A stretch of 23,285 nucleotides of DNA from a virus. Of the stretch, positions 23,282 through 23,285 are shown piece after piece; within the stretch, counting starts at the first letter, position 1; each line of letters begins with the position of its first letter. The notes below the pieces were generated by a model. It was given only the letters and a program-made list of their open reading frames with translations, did no database searches and had not been told where the DNA came from. Location: positions 1 to 23,285 of the IMG/VR virus record IMGVR_UViG_3300042556_003085, one strand, 5' to 3'. Position numbers and translations under genes: made by a program.

Positions 23282-23285
23282 TAAT

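Overview
The window looks like part of the virion-structure cluster of a marine T4-like myovirus, most likely a cyanophage (Kyanoviridae type) or a closely related marine T4-like phage such as a pelagimyovirus. The DNA is visibly AT-rich (roughly a third G+C by eye, not computed). All genes lie on the + strand, gaps are at most 21 bases, and several genes overlap by 1-14 bases. The proteins and their order match the T4 baseplate/neck series. I used no database; homologies rest on motifs recalled from T4 proteins and from T4-like cyanophage proteins.

Layout: (1) 3-461, the C-terminal end of a probable baseplate wedge gp6. (2) 463-12294, a 3943-residue protein in the gene 7 position. Its first few hundred residues carry a motif matching the end of T4 gp7, followed by about 3500 residues of beta-rich repeat modules and an embedded YHYH-like domain. 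(3) 12316-13878, baseplate wedge gp8, preceded by a perfect T4-type late promoter. (4) 13885-21249, a 2454-residue DUF4815-type structural protein where T4 has genes 9-12. (5) Two very small genes, 21246-21446 (66 aa) and 21433-21612 (59 aa, not previously delineated); the second faintly resembles NblA. (6) A second perfect late promoter at 21604-21611, then a run of three genes with 1-base overlaps: a 113-aa conserved structural-type protein, a 153-aa protein in the wac/fibritin position, and the neck protein gp13 (GTG start).

Working together, gp6, the gp7-like protein and gp8 would form the baseplate wedges. The giant extensions and the DUF4815 protein probably decorate the baseplate periphery or carry fibres. 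The 113-aa and 153-aa proteins are of unknown role beside the neck gene, and gp13 would complete the head-to-tail joint. The two TATAAATA boxes split the region into late units: gp8 to the small genes, and the 113-aa gene to gp13.

The most interesting features are the giant gp7-like protein and its module families (one of which also occurs in gp8 and the DUF4815 protein), the YHYH-like domain, the two late promoters laid over stop codons, and the small NblA-like reading frame. I saw no tRNA, CRISPR array, insertion sequence, integrase or clear rho-independent terminator, and no gene-free stretch above 21 bases.
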